Counted from the stretch's first letter, positions 39,380 through 49,774 are shown. The stretch: DNA of 64,000 nucleotides from Burkholderia lata (GCF_000012945.1 NC_007510.1:3038001-3102000); one strand, 5' to 3'. Notes: generated by a model not told the origin, from the letters alone. Made by a program: numbers and translations.

Positions 39380-40042
39380 TCAGCTTTCCTTGACGACCAT
39401 GTAGCCGAGCCCGCGCACGTTGCGGATCAGGTCCGAGCCGAGCTTCTTGCGCAGCGCGTGGATGTAGACCTCGACCGTGTTGCTGCCGATCTCCTCGCCC
39501 CAGCCGTACATCTTCTCCTCGAGCTGGCTCTTCGACAGCACCGCGCCGGGCCGCGCGAGCAGCGCCTCGAGCAGCGCGAACTCGCGCGCGGACAACGCGA
39601 CGGGCACGCCGTCGAGCGTCACCTGGTGCGAAGCGGGATCGAGTGTCAGCGCGCCGTGACGGATCAGCGATTCGCTGCGTCCGGCCTGGCGGCGGATCAG
39701 TGCGCGCATCCGTGCACCGAGTTCATCGAGGTCGAACGGTTTGACGAGGTAGTCGTCGGCGCCCGCGTCGAGCCCCTTCACGCGATCGGCCACCGCGTCG
39801 CGTGCAGTGACGATCAGCACCGGCAGCGCCAGCCCGCGTGCGCGCAGCGTGCGCAGCACGTCGATGCCGTCGCGCTTCGGCAGGCCGAGATCGAGCAGCA
39901 GCAGGTCGTACGTCTCGCCGCCGAGCGCCGTCAGCGCGGCGTCGCCGTCCTGCACCCAGTCGACCGCAAAGCCGTCCGAGCGCAGCGCCTTGCGCACGCC
40001 TTCGGCAATCATTCGATCATCTTCGACAAGCAGAATCCGCAT
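39380..40042 (-). CDS. OmpR-family response regulator, QseB/PmrA-like
   Basis: This 220-residue regulator has a receiver domain with phosphoacceptor D51 (LLLLDLGLPKRDG) and conserved lysine in DYLVKPFDLDE. A winged-helix output domain ends SNTVEVYIHALRKKLG...VRGLGYMV. The sequence style is that of the QseB/PmrA branch, which binds CTTAA repeats like those at 37972-38008. I chose the ATG at 40042; an in-frame ATG four codons earlier (40054) is also possible. It is first in the operon with the kinase. Confidence 0.9.
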   Translation of the reverse strand: MRILLVEDDRMIAEGVRKALRSDGFAVDWVQDGDAALTALGGETYDLLLLDLGLPKRDGIDVLRTLRARGLALPVLIVTARDAVADRVKGLDAGADDYLVKPFDLDELGARMRALIRRQAGRSESLIRHGALTLDPASHQVTLDGVPVALSAREFALLEALLARPGAVLSKSQLEEKMYGWGEEIGSNTVEVYIHALRKKLGSDLIRNVRGLGYMVVKES

Positions 40043-40228
40043 CGGGACAGGCATCCATGGGGCGAGTCAAACACGCCGACCATTGTAGCGCCGCGAACCG
40101 GGCCCGCGGCACCATGCAATGCAACAGAAAGGCGGATTGCAAGGGGGCTGTCCGGACTTGTCTCTACAATATGCGCTTTGGCGCCGCGCGCGCCCTGCCC
40201 GAACGTCGTGCTTCTCCCGTATTCGCTC

Positions 40229-41761
40229 ATGCCGATTTCCGATCTTTCCACCCGGTTCGCCCCCCGTGCCCGCGTCTGCCTGCGGGCGGCCGCCATCGTC
40301 GCCACCTGCACCGCCCTCGCCTTCGCACCGTCCGCGCAGGCCCGCAAGAAATCCCACAAGGAAGCGCGCAAGACCACGGTCGTGTCGCCCGCCGCGCGTG
40401 CGGCCGGCCTGCCGGCGTCCGTGCTCGTCGCGCTGCAGCGCGCGAAGGTGCCGGCGTCGGCGATGAGCGTCGTCGTCGAGCGCGTCGGCGATCCGGAACC
40501 GCTGATCGCGTGGAATGCGAACCGGCCGATGATGCCCGCCTCGACGATGAAGCTCGTGACGACCTTCTCGGGCCTGTCGATCCTCGGCCCCGACTACCGC
40601 TGGCGCACGACCGCCTACACGGACGGCACGATCGACCCCGACGGCACGCTGCAGGGCAACCTGTACATCAAGGGCACCGGCGATCCGAAGCTCGTGCCCG
40701 AAGAGCTGATCGACCTCGTCGACAAGCTCCGCAAGGCCGGCGTCAAGCGCGTGGCCGGCGGCCTGGTGCTCGACAAGAGCTACTTCGCGACCTCGACGCG
40801 CGATCTCCCTTCGTTCGACGACGACGCGAGCGCACCGTACAACGTCGGCCCCGATCCGCTGCTGTACGCATTCAAGGCCGTGTCGTTCACGGTCACGCCG
40901 GGCGACGACGGCAAGGTGGCCGTCGACGTGCTGCCGCCGCTCGCGGACCTGTCGATCGACAACCAGCTGGTCGAAGGCTCGGGCTCGTGCAGCGCGGCCG
41001 CCGCGGCCGCGCGTCCGACGCTGACCGCCGGCAGCGGGATCATGACCGCCTCGTTCGCCGGCGACTACCCACTGCGCTGCGGCGCGCACACGACCAACCT
41101 CGCGATCCTCGATCACACGACGTTCTTCGCGCGCGGCTTCCTTGCGCTATGGCAGCAGGACGGCGGCACGATCACGGGGCCGGTGAGCGAAGGCAAGGTG
41201 CCGACCACCGCGCGGCCCCTCGCCGTGCATCACAGCCCGGTGCTCGGCAGCATCGTCTACGACATCAACAAGTTCAGCAACAACGTGATGGCGCGCAACC
41301 TGTTCCTGACGATCGGCGCGGTCAGCGGCAAGCCGCCCGCGACGCCCGAGCAGTCGAGCCGCGTGATCCAGGCGTTCCTGCAGAAGAACGGCATCGCGAT
41401 GCCCGACCTCGTGCTCGAAAACGGCTCGGGCCTGTCGCGCGAAGAGCACGTGAGCGCGCTGTCGCTCGCCGCGCTGCTGCAGGCCGCAAACGCGAGCCCG
41501 GTCGCGCAGGCCTTCGTCGATTCGCTGCCGATCGCCGGCATCGACGGCACGATGAAGAACCGCCTCACCAACGCCGGCGTGCTCGGCAACGCGCACATCA
41601 AGACCGGCACGCTGCGCGACGTGCGCGCGATCGCCGGCTACGTCGCCGGTGCGGACGGCCAGAGCTACATCGTCGTGAGCTTCATCAACAACGATCACGC
41701 GGAAGCCGCGCGCGCCGCGCACGACTCGCTGCTCGAGTGGATCTACTCGGGCGCGCACTGA
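40229..41761 (+). CDS. dacB: D-alanyl-D-alanine carboxypeptidase/endopeptidase (PBP4)
   Basis: This is a 510-residue class C low-molecular-weight PBP with signal peptide (cleavage near SAQA, residue 35-38). Active-site motifs are S105-T-M-K108, SNN (in NKFSNNVMARN) and KTG (in AHIKTGTLRD). It trims or cuts peptidoglycan cross-links in the periplasm and has the long domain insertion typical of PBP4. The frame is open far upstream, but the real start is ATG 40229, just before the signal peptide. It is divergent from the response regulator operon. Confidence 0.92.
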   Translation: MPISDLSTRFAPRARVCLRAAAIVATCTALAFAPSAQARKKSHKEARKTTVVSPAARAAGLPASVLVALQRAKVPASAMSVVVERVGDPEPLIAWNANRPMMPASTMKLVTTFSGLSILGPDYRWRTTAYTDGTIDPDGTLQGNLYIKGTGDPKLVPEELIDLVDKLRKAGVKRVAGGLVLDKSYFATSTRDLPSFDDDASAPYNVGPDPLLYAFKAVSFTVTPGDDGKVAVDVLPPLADLSIDNQLVEGSGSCSAAAAAARPTLTAGSGIMTASFAGDYPLRCGAHTTNLAILDHTTFFARGFLALWQQDGGTITGPVSEGKVPTTARPLAVHHSPVLGSIVYDINKFSNNVMARNLFLTIGAVSGKPPATPEQSSRVIQAFLQKNGIAMPDLVLENGSGLSREEHVSALSLAALLQAANASPVAQAFVDSLPIAGIDGTMKNRLTNAGVLGNAHIKTGTLRDVRAIAGYVAGADGQSYIVVSFINNDHAEAARAAHDSLLEWIYSGAH

Positions 41762-42159
41762 CGTTTCCGCGCCGCGACACACGGCGCGCCGGTGGCCTGC
41801 TGCCGGTGCGCTCGTCGCGCCTGTGCATCGGGGCGGCACGCGTACAACGGGTCGCCCCGGCGGACCGCCGGGGCGGCCTGACGGCACCCCCGCACACCGA
41901 ATCCCGCCCGCCCCGGTTTGAAACGGTCGCCGCCACCGGCGCGCGACGCACTACGCGCCACCCGCGCCCGTAAAACAGGGCCATACCGCCCGGCCCCGTG
42001 CCGCGCGGCTTCCGTAAAAACCCTGTCCTCAGAGGGAACCCTCTACGCTCCCCCCTCGCCTAGCGCGTGGCGATTGCGTAGGCTGTTGGCCTGACTGATA
42101 TCTACAACGGGCCATACGCCCGGCCTCAAGGCTTGCAGGGGAAAGAAGGAGACACGCCC
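41762..42159. other. Intergenic region after dacB
   Basis: This 398-base region has no credible gene. It contains a near-perfect GC palindrome at 41853-41875 (arms CGCCCCGGCGG and CCGCCGGGGCG around one A) and a small AGAGGG/CCCTCT hairpin at 42031-42044. Neither is followed by a T-run. The rest shows nothing recognisable. Confidence 0.5.
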
Positions 42160-43074
42160 ATGCGATTCGACGTCGAATTGCTTCTGCTCGCGCTGGCGCC
42201 CGTCTTCCTGCTCTGCATCGCGTGGGAGGCCTGGCACCTCGCCCGCACTCGTGCGCAGGACCACGTCTATGCGTGGCGCGACACGCTGTGCAACGCGGCG
42301 CTCGCCCTGATGCACCAGGGCGCCGACAAGATCGCGTGGCTGTTCGTGATCCCCGTCTATGCGTACTGCTACCAGCACTATCGCCTGTTCACTTGGCACG
42401 ACAGTTGGCTGTCGTTCGCGGTGCTGTTCGTCGCGCAGGATTTCCTCTACTACGTATTCCATCGCGCCAGCCATCGCGTGCGCTGGCTGTGGGCCGCGCA
42501 CGTCGTGCACCACTCGTCCGAGCGGATGAATTTCTCGACCGCGTTCCGCCAGAGCCTGATGTACCCGGTCGCGGGGATGTGGGTGTTCTGGCTGCCGCTC
42601 GCGTTCGTCGGCTTTCCGCCGCAACAGGTCGTCGGCATCGTGCTGATCAACCTCGCGTTCCAGTTCTTCGTGCATACGCAGGCAATCGGCAAGCTCGGCT
42701 GGCTCGAATACGTGCTGAACACGCCGTCGATCCACCGCGCGCACCATGCGCGCAACCCGCGCTACATCGACCGCAATTACGCAGGCGTCCTTGTGATCTG
42801 GGATCGCCTGTTCGGCAGCTATGTCGAGGAAACGCCCGATGATCCGCCGCAGTACGGGATCGTCGAGCGGCTCGGCTCGAACAACCCGCTCGTCGCGACG
42901 TTCCACGAGTGGGTGTCGATGGCCGGCGACGCGTTGCGCGTCGACGGCTGGCGCAACAAGCTGCGCGCGATTTTCGGCCCGCCCGAATGGGCGAGCGCTT
43001 ATCATGCGCAGATTGCCGAGGCCGCGAACCCCGATCCGCGCATCGTGCCGCTTGCGGCTGCGCGAGACCAATAA
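42160..43074 (+). CDS. Sterol desaturase / fatty acid hydroxylase superfamily membrane protein
   Basis: The 304-residue polytopic protein has the histidine boxes of the di-iron hydroxylase superfamily: FHRASHR, HVVHHS and HRAHHA, spread over four hydrophobic regions. It likely hydroxylates or desaturates a lipid in the inner membrane. Relatives in Burkholderia act on membrane lipids such as ornithine lipids or hopanoid-related substrates, but the substrate here is unproven. AAGGAG at 42145-42150 supports the ATG at 42160. Confidence 0.87.
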   Translation: MRFDVELLLLALAPVFLLCIAWEAWHLARTRAQDHVYAWRDTLCNAALALMHQGADKIAWLFVIPVYAYCYQHYRLFTWHDSWLSFAVLFVAQDFLYYVFHRASHRVRWLWAAHVVHHSSERMNFSTAFRQSLMYPVAGMWVFWLPLAFVGFPPQQVVGIVLINLAFQFFVHTQAIGKLGWLEYVLNTPSIHRAHHARNPRYIDRNYAGVLVIWDRLFGSYVEETPDDPPQYGIVERLGSNNPLVATFHEWVSMAGDALRVDGWRNKLRAIFGPPEWASAYHAQIAEAANPDPRIVPLAAARDQ

Positions 43075-43169
43075 ACCGTTTCAGCCAACGGCCGCCGCGC
43101 AGCCCGGAACCGAGCAGGCACGCGGCAGATGAGAAACACATCAGGCCATATCTACGAGGAGATCGAACG

Positions 43170-44297
43170 ATGCAGACACAACAACACGCACCCGCCCGCA
43201 CCCGTCAGCGCATGCTGCGCACCGCGCAAGTCGCGATCGCCGGCGCCGCGCTCGCGCTGCTCGCCGCATGCGGCGGCGGTGACGACAACAACAACAGCGC
43301 ATCGAACACGCCGCCGTCGGGCGTGAAAATGCAGGTCGTGTCGTTCGGCGACAGCCTGTCCGACGCAGGCACCTACTCGCAGATCAAGCTCGGCTTCGGC
43401 GGCGGCCGCTTCACGACCAACCCGGGCCAGGTGTGGACGCAGAACGTCGCGCAATACTACGGCGACACGCTGCAGCCCGCGAACCAGGGCGGGTTCGGGA
43501 TTCCGCTGCAGGCCACCGGCGGCCTCGGCTACGCACAGGGCGGCTCGCGCGTGACGCAACAGCCGGGCATCGGCCACGCTGACGCCAGCGTGCCGAACGC
43601 CGACTACGCGCAAGCGACCACGACGCCGATCGCCGACCAGGTCAAGCAATACGTGGCACAGCACGGCAGCTTCAACGCCGGCCAGGTCGTGCTGCTGAAC
43701 GGCGGCGCGAACGACATCTTCTACCAGGTCGCGGCGCTGCAGGCCGGCGCGATCACGCCGACGCAACTGCAGCAGAACATCGGCGCCGCCGCGCAACAGC
43801 TCGCGGGCATCGTGCAGCAGATCGTCGCCGCCGGCGCAACGCACGTGTTCGTGTCGAACGTGCCGGATATCGGCGGCACGCCGCTCGCGCTGCAAGGCGG
43901 CACGCAGACGACCCTCACGCAACTGTCGATGCTGTTCAACGGCACGCTCGCCGCGACGCTGCAGGCACTCAAGGTCGACACGACCAAGTACGTGCTGCTC
44001 GACACGTTCACGTGGCAGGACGGCATCCTCGCGAACTACAAGGCGAACGGCTTCGCGGTGTCGAACACCGACACGGCCTGTAACCTGAAGGCGATGGTCC
44101 AGGCCGCCACGCAGTACGGCGTCGCGAACGCAACCGCATTCGGCTCGTCGCTGTTCTGCTCGCAGCAGACCTACACGGTCGCAAACGCGGACCAGACCTA
44201 CATGTTCGCCGACACGGTCCACCCGACGACGCGCCTGCATGCACTGTTCGCGCAGTACGTCGAACAGCAGATCGCGAAGTCCGGCGTCGGCAAGTAA
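43170..44297 (+). CDS. GDSL/SGNH-family lipase-esterase lipoprotein
   Basis: This 375-residue protein has a lipoprotein signal with lipobox LAAC (Cys34). An Asp/Asn/Ser-rich linker leads to the block I motif FGDSLSD (nucleophile S62), block III GGANDIF and block V DTVHPT (catalytic Asp-His). It resembles phospholipase/lecithinase/hemolysin-type SGNH hydrolases without an autotransporter barrel. It is probably anchored to the envelope and acts on esters or phospholipids. A strong terminator follows. Confidence 0.88.
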   Translation: MQTQQHAPARTRQRMLRTAQVAIAGAALALLAACGGGDDNNNSASNTPPSGVKMQVVSFGDSLSDAGTYSQIKLGFGGGRFTTNPGQVWTQNVAQYYGDTLQPANQGGFGIPLQATGGLGYAQGGSRVTQQPGIGHADASVPNADYAQATTTPIADQVKQYVAQHGSFNAGQVVLLNGGANDIFYQVAALQAGAITPTQLQQNIGAAAQQLAGIVQQIVAAGATHVFVSNVPDIGGTPLALQGGTQTTLTQLSMLFNGTLAATLQALKVDTTKYVLLDTFTWQDGILANYKANGFAVSNTDTACNLKAMVQAATQYGVANATAFGSSLFCSQQTYTVANADQTYMFADTVHPTTRLHALFAQYVEQQIAKSGVGK

Positions 44298-44320
44298 GCC
44301 GCCGACCACGCGCCCAAACG

Positions 44321-44356
44321 AAAACGCCCGACCGGTTTGCCGGTCGGGCGTTTTTT
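44321..44356. terminator. Terminator after the GDSL lipoprotein gene
   Basis: AAAACGCCCGACCGG and CCGGTCGGGCGTTTT form a long stem with a short TTTG loop, followed by a T-run. It lies between convergent genes and can work on both strands. Confidence 0.9.
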
Positions 44357-44378
44357 CATTCCAGTGCCGGGATTGGCG

Positions 44379-45407
44379 TCAGTCGCGCGCTTCGAACGCG
44401 GCCGCCGCGCGGCCGAGACGATCGTTGACGGCAATCCACTCGACGGTCTCGGGCAGCTTCTCGACGAGAATCCGCGCGACCTGCGCGCGGTCGAGCGCAC
44501 GCAGCATCCCGTACAGGTCGCGCGCATACGCCTGCGGATCTTCCGGCGCCGCGACGAAATGCACGCCGTCGGCCTGCGCCCAGCGTCCCGCGCGCGACGC
44601 GCGTGCGACGAGCGCAACCCGCTCGCCGTCGGTCTGCGCGGCCGCGAGCAGCGGCTCGAGCGCGTCGAACGGCAGCAGCGCAAGCGGCGTGCGCGGCGCG
44701 TAATGTGCTTTCAGCGTGCCGGACGCGCGCGGCGCGGTCGCGTCGCTGCCGTCCGGCAGCCGCGGTGCGCGGCCGAGCACATCGGCAATCTGCTGCGGCG
44801 TCACGTGGCCCGGGCGCAGCAGCGCCGGGAAGCCGCGCGACAGGTCGAGAATCGTCGATTCGATACCGACCTCCGATGCACCGCCGTCCAGCACGTGCAC
44901 GGTGTCGCCGAATTCGTCGCGCACATGCTGCGCGGTGGTCGGGCTCACATGGCCGAACCGGTTAGCGGACGGCGCAGCCACGCCGCCGTGCCCGCCGCGC
45001 CGCGCGCTGAACGCGGCCAGCAGCGCCTGCGCGACCGGATGCGACGGGCAGCGCAGCCCGACCGAATCCTGGCCGCCGCTCACGGCGTCCGGAATGCGCG
45101 CATGGCGCTTCAGGATCAGCGTCAGCGGGCCCGGCCAGAACGCATCGATCAACGCCTGCGCGTCGGCCGGCAGATCGTCGGCCCAGTAGCCAGGATCGCC
45201 GCCCGGCGGCAGGTGCACGATCACCGGATGATTCGCGGGCCGCCCCTTCGCCGCGTAGATGCGCGCGACGGCCTCGGGGTTCGCCGCGTCACCGCCGAGC
45301 CCGTAGACGGTTTCGGTCGGAAAGGCGACGAGCTGGCCCGCATCGAGCAGCGCGGCGGCCGCGTCGATCTGCGCGGCCGTCACGGAGTTCGGAAGATCGA
45401 TGGACAT
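44379..45407 (-). CDS. tsaC: L-threonylcarbamoyladenylate synthase (Sua5/YrdC family)
   Basis: This is a 342-residue long-form Sua5 enzyme. The N-terminal YrdC domain (FPTETVYGLGGDA, residues 29-41, and KGRPANHPVIVHL) makes threonylcarbamoyl-AMP for the t6A37 modification of tRNAs. A C-terminal Sua5 domain starts near residue 235. It follows purK by eight bases on the same strand and is probably the last gene of the pur transcript. Confidence 0.93.
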   Translation of the reverse strand: MSIDLPNSVTAAQIDAAAALLDAGQLVAFPTETVYGLGGDAANPEAVARIYAAKGRPANHPVIVHLPPGGDPGYWADDLPADAQALIDAFWPGPLTLILKRHARIPDAVSGGQDSVGLRCPSHPVAQALLAAFSARRGGHGGVAAPSANRFGHVSPTTAQHVRDEFGDTVHVLDGGASEVGIESTILDLSRGFPALLRPGHVTPQQIADVLGRAPRLPDGSDATAPRASGTLKAHYAPRTPLALLPFDALEPLLAAAQTDGERVALVARASRAGRWAQADGVHFVAAPEDPQAYARDLYGMLRALDRAQVARILVEKLPETVEWIAVNDRLGRAAAAFEARD

Positions 45408-45415
45408 CGGCTGGC

Positions 45416-46612
45416 TCAGTCGAGCGGCACGCGCAGCAGCTGCGCGCACGCGGTGGCCGCGGCAACGGCTTCGTCGCGCGTTTCGGCCGTGAAGTTCACG
45501 TGGCCCATCTTGCGGCCGACGCGCGCATCTTCCTTGCCGTACAGGTGCAGGTGCGCAGTGGGCATCGCCGCGACCGTGTCCCACGGCGGCGTGACAGCAT
45601 CAGCCGCCGCACCGTTCGGGAACCACACGTCGCCGAGGATGTTCAGCATCGCGGCCGGCGAATGCTGGCGCGGATTGCCGAGCGGCATGCGCGTCATCGC
45701 GCGCACCTGCTGCTCGAACTGGCTCGTTGCGCACGCATCGACCGTGTAGTGGCCGGAGTTGTGCGGGCGCGGCGCCATCTCGTTCGCGACGAACGAACCG
45801 TCTTCCAGCACGAAGAATTCGACGCACAGCACGCCGACGTAGCCGAGCGTATCGGCGATCCGCACGGCGGCCTGCTGCGCCTCTTCGACGCGCGCCGCAT
45901 CGGCGGCCGGCGCGGGCACGACCGTCAGCGCGAGGATGCCGTTGTGGTGCGCGTTCTGCGCGAGCGGGAACGCGGCCGAGCGGCCGTCCGCGCCGCGCGC
46001 GATCAGCGCCGACACTTCGTATTTCAGCGGCAGGCGCTTCTCGAGCACGCACGGCACGCCGTTCAGCGCCGCATGCGCGTCGCGCGCTTCCTGCGCGGTG
46101 CTCACCCGCACCTGGCCCTTGCCGTCGTAGCCAAGGCGCGCCGTCTTCAGGATGCCCGGCAGCACCGCGTCGAGCGTGGCATCGTCGAGCGCGGCGAGTG
46201 CCGCCGACGATTCGATCACGACGTGCGGCGCCACGGGCACGCCCGACGCTTCGATGAAGCGCTTCTCCGCGATCCGGTCCTGCGCGACCGCGACGCAGCG
46301 GCCGGCCGGCGCGACGAACGTCGTGCGCGCGAGGAAATCGAGGCTCGCGGCCGGCACGTTCTCGAACTCCGTCGACACCGCCTCGCACAGTTCGGCCAGT
46401 TCGGCCAGTGCGGCTTCGTCGTCGTAGGCCGCGCGCAGGTGGCGGTCGGCGACCGTGCCGGCGGGGCTCGTCGGATCGGGATCGAGCACGGCGACGCGAT
46501 AGCCCATCGACTGGGCAGCAAAGCAGAACATGCGGCCGAGCTGGCCACCGCCGACCATGCCAAGCCACGCGCCGGGCAGGATCGGGGAAACGGAATCAGG
46601 AGTTGCGGTCAT
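45416..46612 (-). CDS. purK: 5-(carboxyamino)imidazole ribonucleotide synthase
   Basis: The 398-residue ATP-grasp enzyme opens with [17 protein letters not shown] (about 13-29). It has later ATP-grasp segments [15 protein letters not shown] and [14 protein letters not shown]. It carboxylates AIR to N5-CAIR with ATP and bicarbonate, providing the substrate for PurE encoded just upstream (80 bases). Confidence 0.95.
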   Translation of the reverse strand: MTATPDSVSPILPGAWLGMVGGGQLGRMFCFAAQSMGYRVAVLDPDPTSPAGTVADRHLRAAYDDEAALAELAELCEAVSTEFENVPAASLDFLARTTFVAPAGRCVAVAQDRIAEKRFIEASGVPVAPHVVIESSAALAALDDATLDAVLPGILKTARLGYDGKGQVRVSTAQEARDAHAALNGVPCVLEKRLPLKYEVSALIARGADGRSAAFPLAQNAHHNGILALTVVPAPAADAARVEEAQQAAVRIADTLGYVGVLCVEFFVLEDGSFVANEMAPRPHNSGHYTVDACATSQFEQQVRAMTRMPLGNPRQHSPAAMLNILGDVWFPNGAAADAVTPPWDTVAAMPTAHLHLYGKEDARVGRKMGHVNFTAETRDEAVAAATACAQLLRVPLD

Positions 46613-46692
46613 GTCAGTGATCGGTCGCGGCGGGCGCTGCCCGCCGCAGTGGGGAGGTCAGGCAGCCGCGACGCGCGGCCGCCGGTGCGCCG

Positions 46693-47214
46693 TCATTCCA
46701 GCGGCGGCAGCACCATCGCGTGCGCGGCTTCGTTCTGGCGCACGCGGAACGCGGCGAGGCGGTTCGCATAGTCGACCGAGTTGCCGGACAGGATCGACAC
46801 CGCGAACAGCGCGGCGTTCGCAGCGCCGGCCTCGCCGATCGCGAACGTCGCGACGGGCACGCCCTTCGGCATCTGCACGATCGAGTGCAGCGAATCGACG
46901 CCCTTCAGGTACTTGCTCGCGACCGGCACGCCGAGCACCGGCACCGTGGTCTTCGCGGCCAGCATGCCCGGCAGGTGCGCGGCGCCGCCGGCCCCCGCGA
47001 TGATCGCGCGCAGCCCGCGCTCGCGCGCCTTCTCCGCATAGTCGAACATCTCGTCGGGCATCCGGTGCGCGGACACGACCTTCGCTTCGTACGGCACGCC
47101 GAATTCCTGCAGGATGGCAACCGCGTGCTTCATCACGTCCCAATCGGAACTCGATCCCATCAGCACGCCGACGAGCGGCGCGCTGTGCGTGTGGGCAGTC
47201 TGGATTTCACTCAT
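46693..47214 (-). CDS. purE: N5-carboxyaminoimidazole ribonucleotide mutase
   Basis: This is a 173-residue class I PurE. The signature [13 protein letters not shown] (residues 15-27) and catalytic-loop SAHRMPDEM, with the active histidine, are present. It converts N5-CAIR to CAIR. It lies between purC and purK, with a 34-base hairpin in the gap to purC. Confidence 0.96.
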   Translation of the reverse strand: MSEIQTAHTHSAPLVGVLMGSSSDWDVMKHAVAILQEFGVPYEAKVVSAHRMPDEMFDYAEKARERGLRAIIAGAGGAAHLPGMLAAKTTVPVLGVPVASKYLKGVDSLHSIVQMPKGVPVATFAIGEAGAANAALFAVSILSGNSVDYANRLAAFRVRQNEAAHAMVLPPLE

Positions 47215-47230
47215 TTGTTCAGTTCCTGTC

Positions 47231-47264
47231 GACCAGAGTTAGTGCTTCAGCACTTACTCTGGTC
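47231..47264. other. 34-base near-perfect hairpin between purC and purE
   Basis: The outer arms GACCAGAGT/ACTCTGGTC (9 bp), one T-T mismatch, and inner arms AGTGCT/AGCACT (6 bp) enclose a TC centre. It fills half of the 65-base purC-purE gap. No T-run follows, so it is more likely an mRNA processing or stability element, or a dispersed repeat, than a terminator. Confidence 0.8.
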
Positions 47265-47279
47265 CCATGCAAAGTCCGA

Positions 47280-48170
47280 TCAGGCGAGCGCCTGGCCCGT
47301 GATGCGCTCGAGCGCTTCCTGGTACTTCGCGGCCGTCTTCTCGACGACGTCGGCCGGCAGCGCCGGCGCCGGCGCCGTCTTGCCCCACGGCTGCGCCTCG
47401 AGCCAGTCGCGCACGAACTGCTTGTCGAACGACGGCGGGTTCGTGCCGACTTCGTACTGGTCGGCCGGCCAGAAGCGCGACGAATCGGCCGTCAGCACTT
47501 CGTCCATCAGGTACAGCTGGCCGTGGTTGTCGAGGCCGAATTCGAACTTCGTGTCGGCGATGATGATGCCGCGCGTCGCCGCGTAGTCAGCCGCTTCCTT
47601 GTACAGCTTGATCGAGATGTCGCGGATCGTCGCGGCCAGCTCGGTGCCGATGCGGCGCTCGGTTTCCTCGAACGTGATGTTCTCGTCGTGCTCGCCCATC
47701 TCGGCCTTCGCGGCCGGCGTGAAGATCGGCTCGGGCAGCTTCTGCGCGTTCTGCAGGCCTTCCGGCAGCTGCACGCCGCACACGGCGCCCGACGCCTGGT
47801 ATTCCTTCCAGCCGCTGCCGGCCAGGTAGCCGCGCACGACCGCTTCGATCATGATCGGCTCGAGGCGCTTGACGACCACGCCGCGGCCCTTCACCTGCTC
47901 GACCTCGTCGGCCGCGACGACGGCTTCCGGCGCGTCGCCCGTCAGGTGGTTCGGCACGATGTGCGCGAGCTTGTCGAACCAGAAGTTCGCCATCTGGTTC
48001 AGCACGCGCCCCTTGTTCGGAATCGGCTCGCCCATCACCACGTCGAATGCCGACAGGCGATCGGTCGTGACGATCAGGAGCTTGTCGTTGCCGACCGCGT
48101 AGTTATCGCGGACCTTGCCGCGACCGAGGAGCGGCAGCGAGCGGAGCGTGGATTCGTAGAGGGTAGACAT
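47280..48170 (-). CDS. purC: SAICAR synthetase
   Basis: The 296-residue phosphoribosylaminoimidazole-succinocarboxamide synthase has [12 protein letters not shown] near residue 17, the ATP/substrate loop [27 protein letters not shown] and DTKFEFG. It joins CAIR and aspartate to form SAICAR, the step after PurE. The single-domain form of about 296 residues is usual for beta-proteobacteria. Confidence 0.96.
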   Translation of the reverse strand: MSTLYESTLRSLPLLGRGKVRDNYAVGNDKLLIVTTDRLSAFDVVMGEPIPNKGRVLNQMANFWFDKLAHIVPNHLTGDAPEAVVAADEVEQVKGRGVVVKRLEPIMIEAVVRGYLAGSGWKEYQASGAVCGVQLPEGLQNAQKLPEPIFTPAAKAEMGEHDENITFEETERRIGTELAATIRDISIKLYKEAADYAATRGIIIADTKFEFGLDNHGQLYLMDEVLTADSSRFWPADQYEVGTNPPSFDKQFVRDWLEAQPWGKTAPAPALPADVVEKTAAKYQEALERITGQALA

Positions 48171-48208
48171 CGTCTTTTCGCAGATAAGGAGCCAAACAAA
48201 AAGGGAAA

Positions 48209-48238
48209 CGCCGTTCCCCGCGGCAGGCGGGAACGGCG
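48209..48238. terminator. Possible terminator between fba and purC
   Basis: GCCGTTCCC (48210-48218) pairs with GGGAACGGC (48229-48237) around a 10-base loop. Downstream on the minus strand is a TTTCCCTTTTTG tract. It may partly terminate the fba transcript before purC. Confidence 0.5.
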
Positions 48239-48391
48239 GTCTTGCAATACGTCGGCGAACCGGCCGGGCGTCAGCGCCCGGGCGGTTGCCGGCCGGCCCT
48301 CGTTCGGCCGGACGGAGCGGCTGTGGGGCCGGATCAAACCCGGCCGAACAGCCTTGCCGTTGCCTTTCGGCGCGGCAATCGTACTACAGTC

Positions 48392-49456
48392 TTAGCGCAC
48401 GACCTGTGCGAGCGCACCGGACTTGTACTGCTCGGCGATCTTGTCGAGCGACACCGGCTTGATCTTGCCGGCCTGGCCTTCGCAACCGAACGCGAGGTAG
48501 CGGTCGACGCAAACCTGCTTCGCCGCTTCGCGCGCGGGCTTCAGGTAGTCGCGCGGATCGAACTTGCCCGGGTTCTCGAACAGGTAGCGGCGGATCGCAC
48601 CGGTGATCGCGAGACGCAGGTCGGTGTCGATGTTGATCTTGCGCACGCCGTGCTTGATGCCTTCCTGGATTTCCTCGACCGGCACGCCGTAGGTTTCCTT
48701 CATGTCGCCGCCGAATTCGCGGATCTCGGCCAGCAGTTCCTGCGGCACCGACGACGAACCGTGCATCACGAGGTGGGTGTTCGGGATGCGCGCGTGGATT
48801 TCCTTGATGCGCTGGATCGACAGGATGTCGCCCGTCGGCTTCTTCGAGAACTTGTACGCGCCGTGCGACGTACCGATCGCGATCGCGAGTGCATCGCACT
48901 GCGTGAGCTTCACGAAGTCGGCGGCCTGCTCCGGATCGGTCAGCAGCTGCTCGCGGGTCATCGTGCCTTCCGCGCCGTGGCCGTCTTCCTTGTCGCCCTT
49001 CATCGTCTCGAGCGAGCCGAGCACGCCGAGTTCGGCTTCGACCGTCACGCCGATCGAGTGCGCCATCTCGACGACCTTGCGCGACACGTCGACGTTGTAC
49101 TCGTACGACGCGACCGTCTTGCCGTCGGCTTCCAGCGAACCGTCCATCATCACGCTGGTGAAGCCGCTGCGGATCGCGGCCATGCAGACTGCCGGCGACT
49201 GGCCGTGATCCTGGTGCATCACGACCGGGATGTGCGGGTACGACTCGACGGCTGCTTCGATCAGGTGGCGCAGGAACGGCTCGCCCGCGTACTTACGCGC
49301 GCCGGCCGATGCCTGCATGATCACGGGCGCGCCAACCTGGTCCGCCGCCGCCATGATCGCCTGGACCTGCTCCAGGTTGTTCACGTTGAAGGCCGGCAGG
49401 CCATAACCGTGCTCTGCCGCGTGGTCCAGCAATTGACGCATTGATACGAGAGGCAT
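48392..49456 (-). CDS. fba: Fructose-bisphosphate aldolase, class II (CbbA type)
   Basis: This 354-residue zinc-dependent aldolase has zinc-ligand segment [10 protein letters not shown] (around residue 80), [10 protein letters not shown] and later [11 protein letters not shown]. It cleaves fructose 1,6-bisphosphate to dihydroxyacetone phosphate and glyceraldehyde 3-phosphate. The class II Calvin-cycle subtype length (about 354) fits. It follows pyk on the same strand, with a strong terminator in the 318-base gap between them. Confidence 0.95.
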   Translation of the reverse strand: MPLVSMRQLLDHAAEHGYGLPAFNVNNLEQVQAIMAAADQVGAPVIMQASAGARKYAGEPFLRHLIEAAVESYPHIPVVMHQDHGQSPAVCMAAIRSGFTSVMMDGSLEADGKTVASYEYNVDVSRKVVEMAHSIGVTVEAELGVLGSLETMKGDKEDGHGAEGTMTREQLLTDPEQAADFVKLTQCDALAIAIGTSHGAYKFSKKPTGDILSIQRIKEIHARIPNTHLVMHGSSSVPQELLAEIREFGGDMKETYGVPVEEIQEGIKHGVRKINIDTDLRLAITGAIRRYLFENPGKFDPRDYLKPAREAAKQVCVDRYLAFGCEGQAGKIKPVSLDKIAEQYKSGALAQVVR

Positions 49457-49774
49457 TGTGGAACTCCTTGGAATGAAAACCGGTGCGCCCTGACGCCGGC
49501 GCGGCGCTCGCTCCCGTTCGACTCCGGGGTGGCGCGGCGCGGCTGAGCGTCGAATAGCGGCATTTTATCGCGAAGCGCCTCCGATTCCGACCGCCCGGTG
49601 GCGCCGACTCGCAATTTGTTACGTTCGCACGGCACAATGCGGGCAAAAAAGAGAAAAAAAGCCGCGTGGGGCTTCGGACCCCACGCGGCTTTCGCATGAA
49701 AAACGGTGCCGGATCGCTTTTTTCAGCCGATCCGGGCGGCCGGCCCGCAGGCCGGCCCGATGCTCAGTCGGCGC
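49457..49774. other. pyk-fba intergenic region
   Basis: This 318-base gap has no gene. It carries the pyk terminator at 49658-49692 and, beyond it towards fba, presumably the fba promoter. No clear promoter boxes were recognised. Confidence 0.5.
49658..49692 (-). terminator. Rho-independent terminator of pyk
   Basis: AAAGCCGCGTGGGG and CCCCACGCGGCTTT form a 14-bp stem around a 7-base loop. On the minus strand it is followed by two T-runs (complements of the A-runs at 49645-49660). It lies 83 bases beyond the pyk stop. Confidence 0.92.

Noticed and set aside
38459..40228. Very long open frame continuing upstream of dacB across the two-component genes
   Set aside because: It is antisense to two clear genes, is rich in Arg/His as expected for GC-rich shadows, and the dacB signal peptide begins at 40229.
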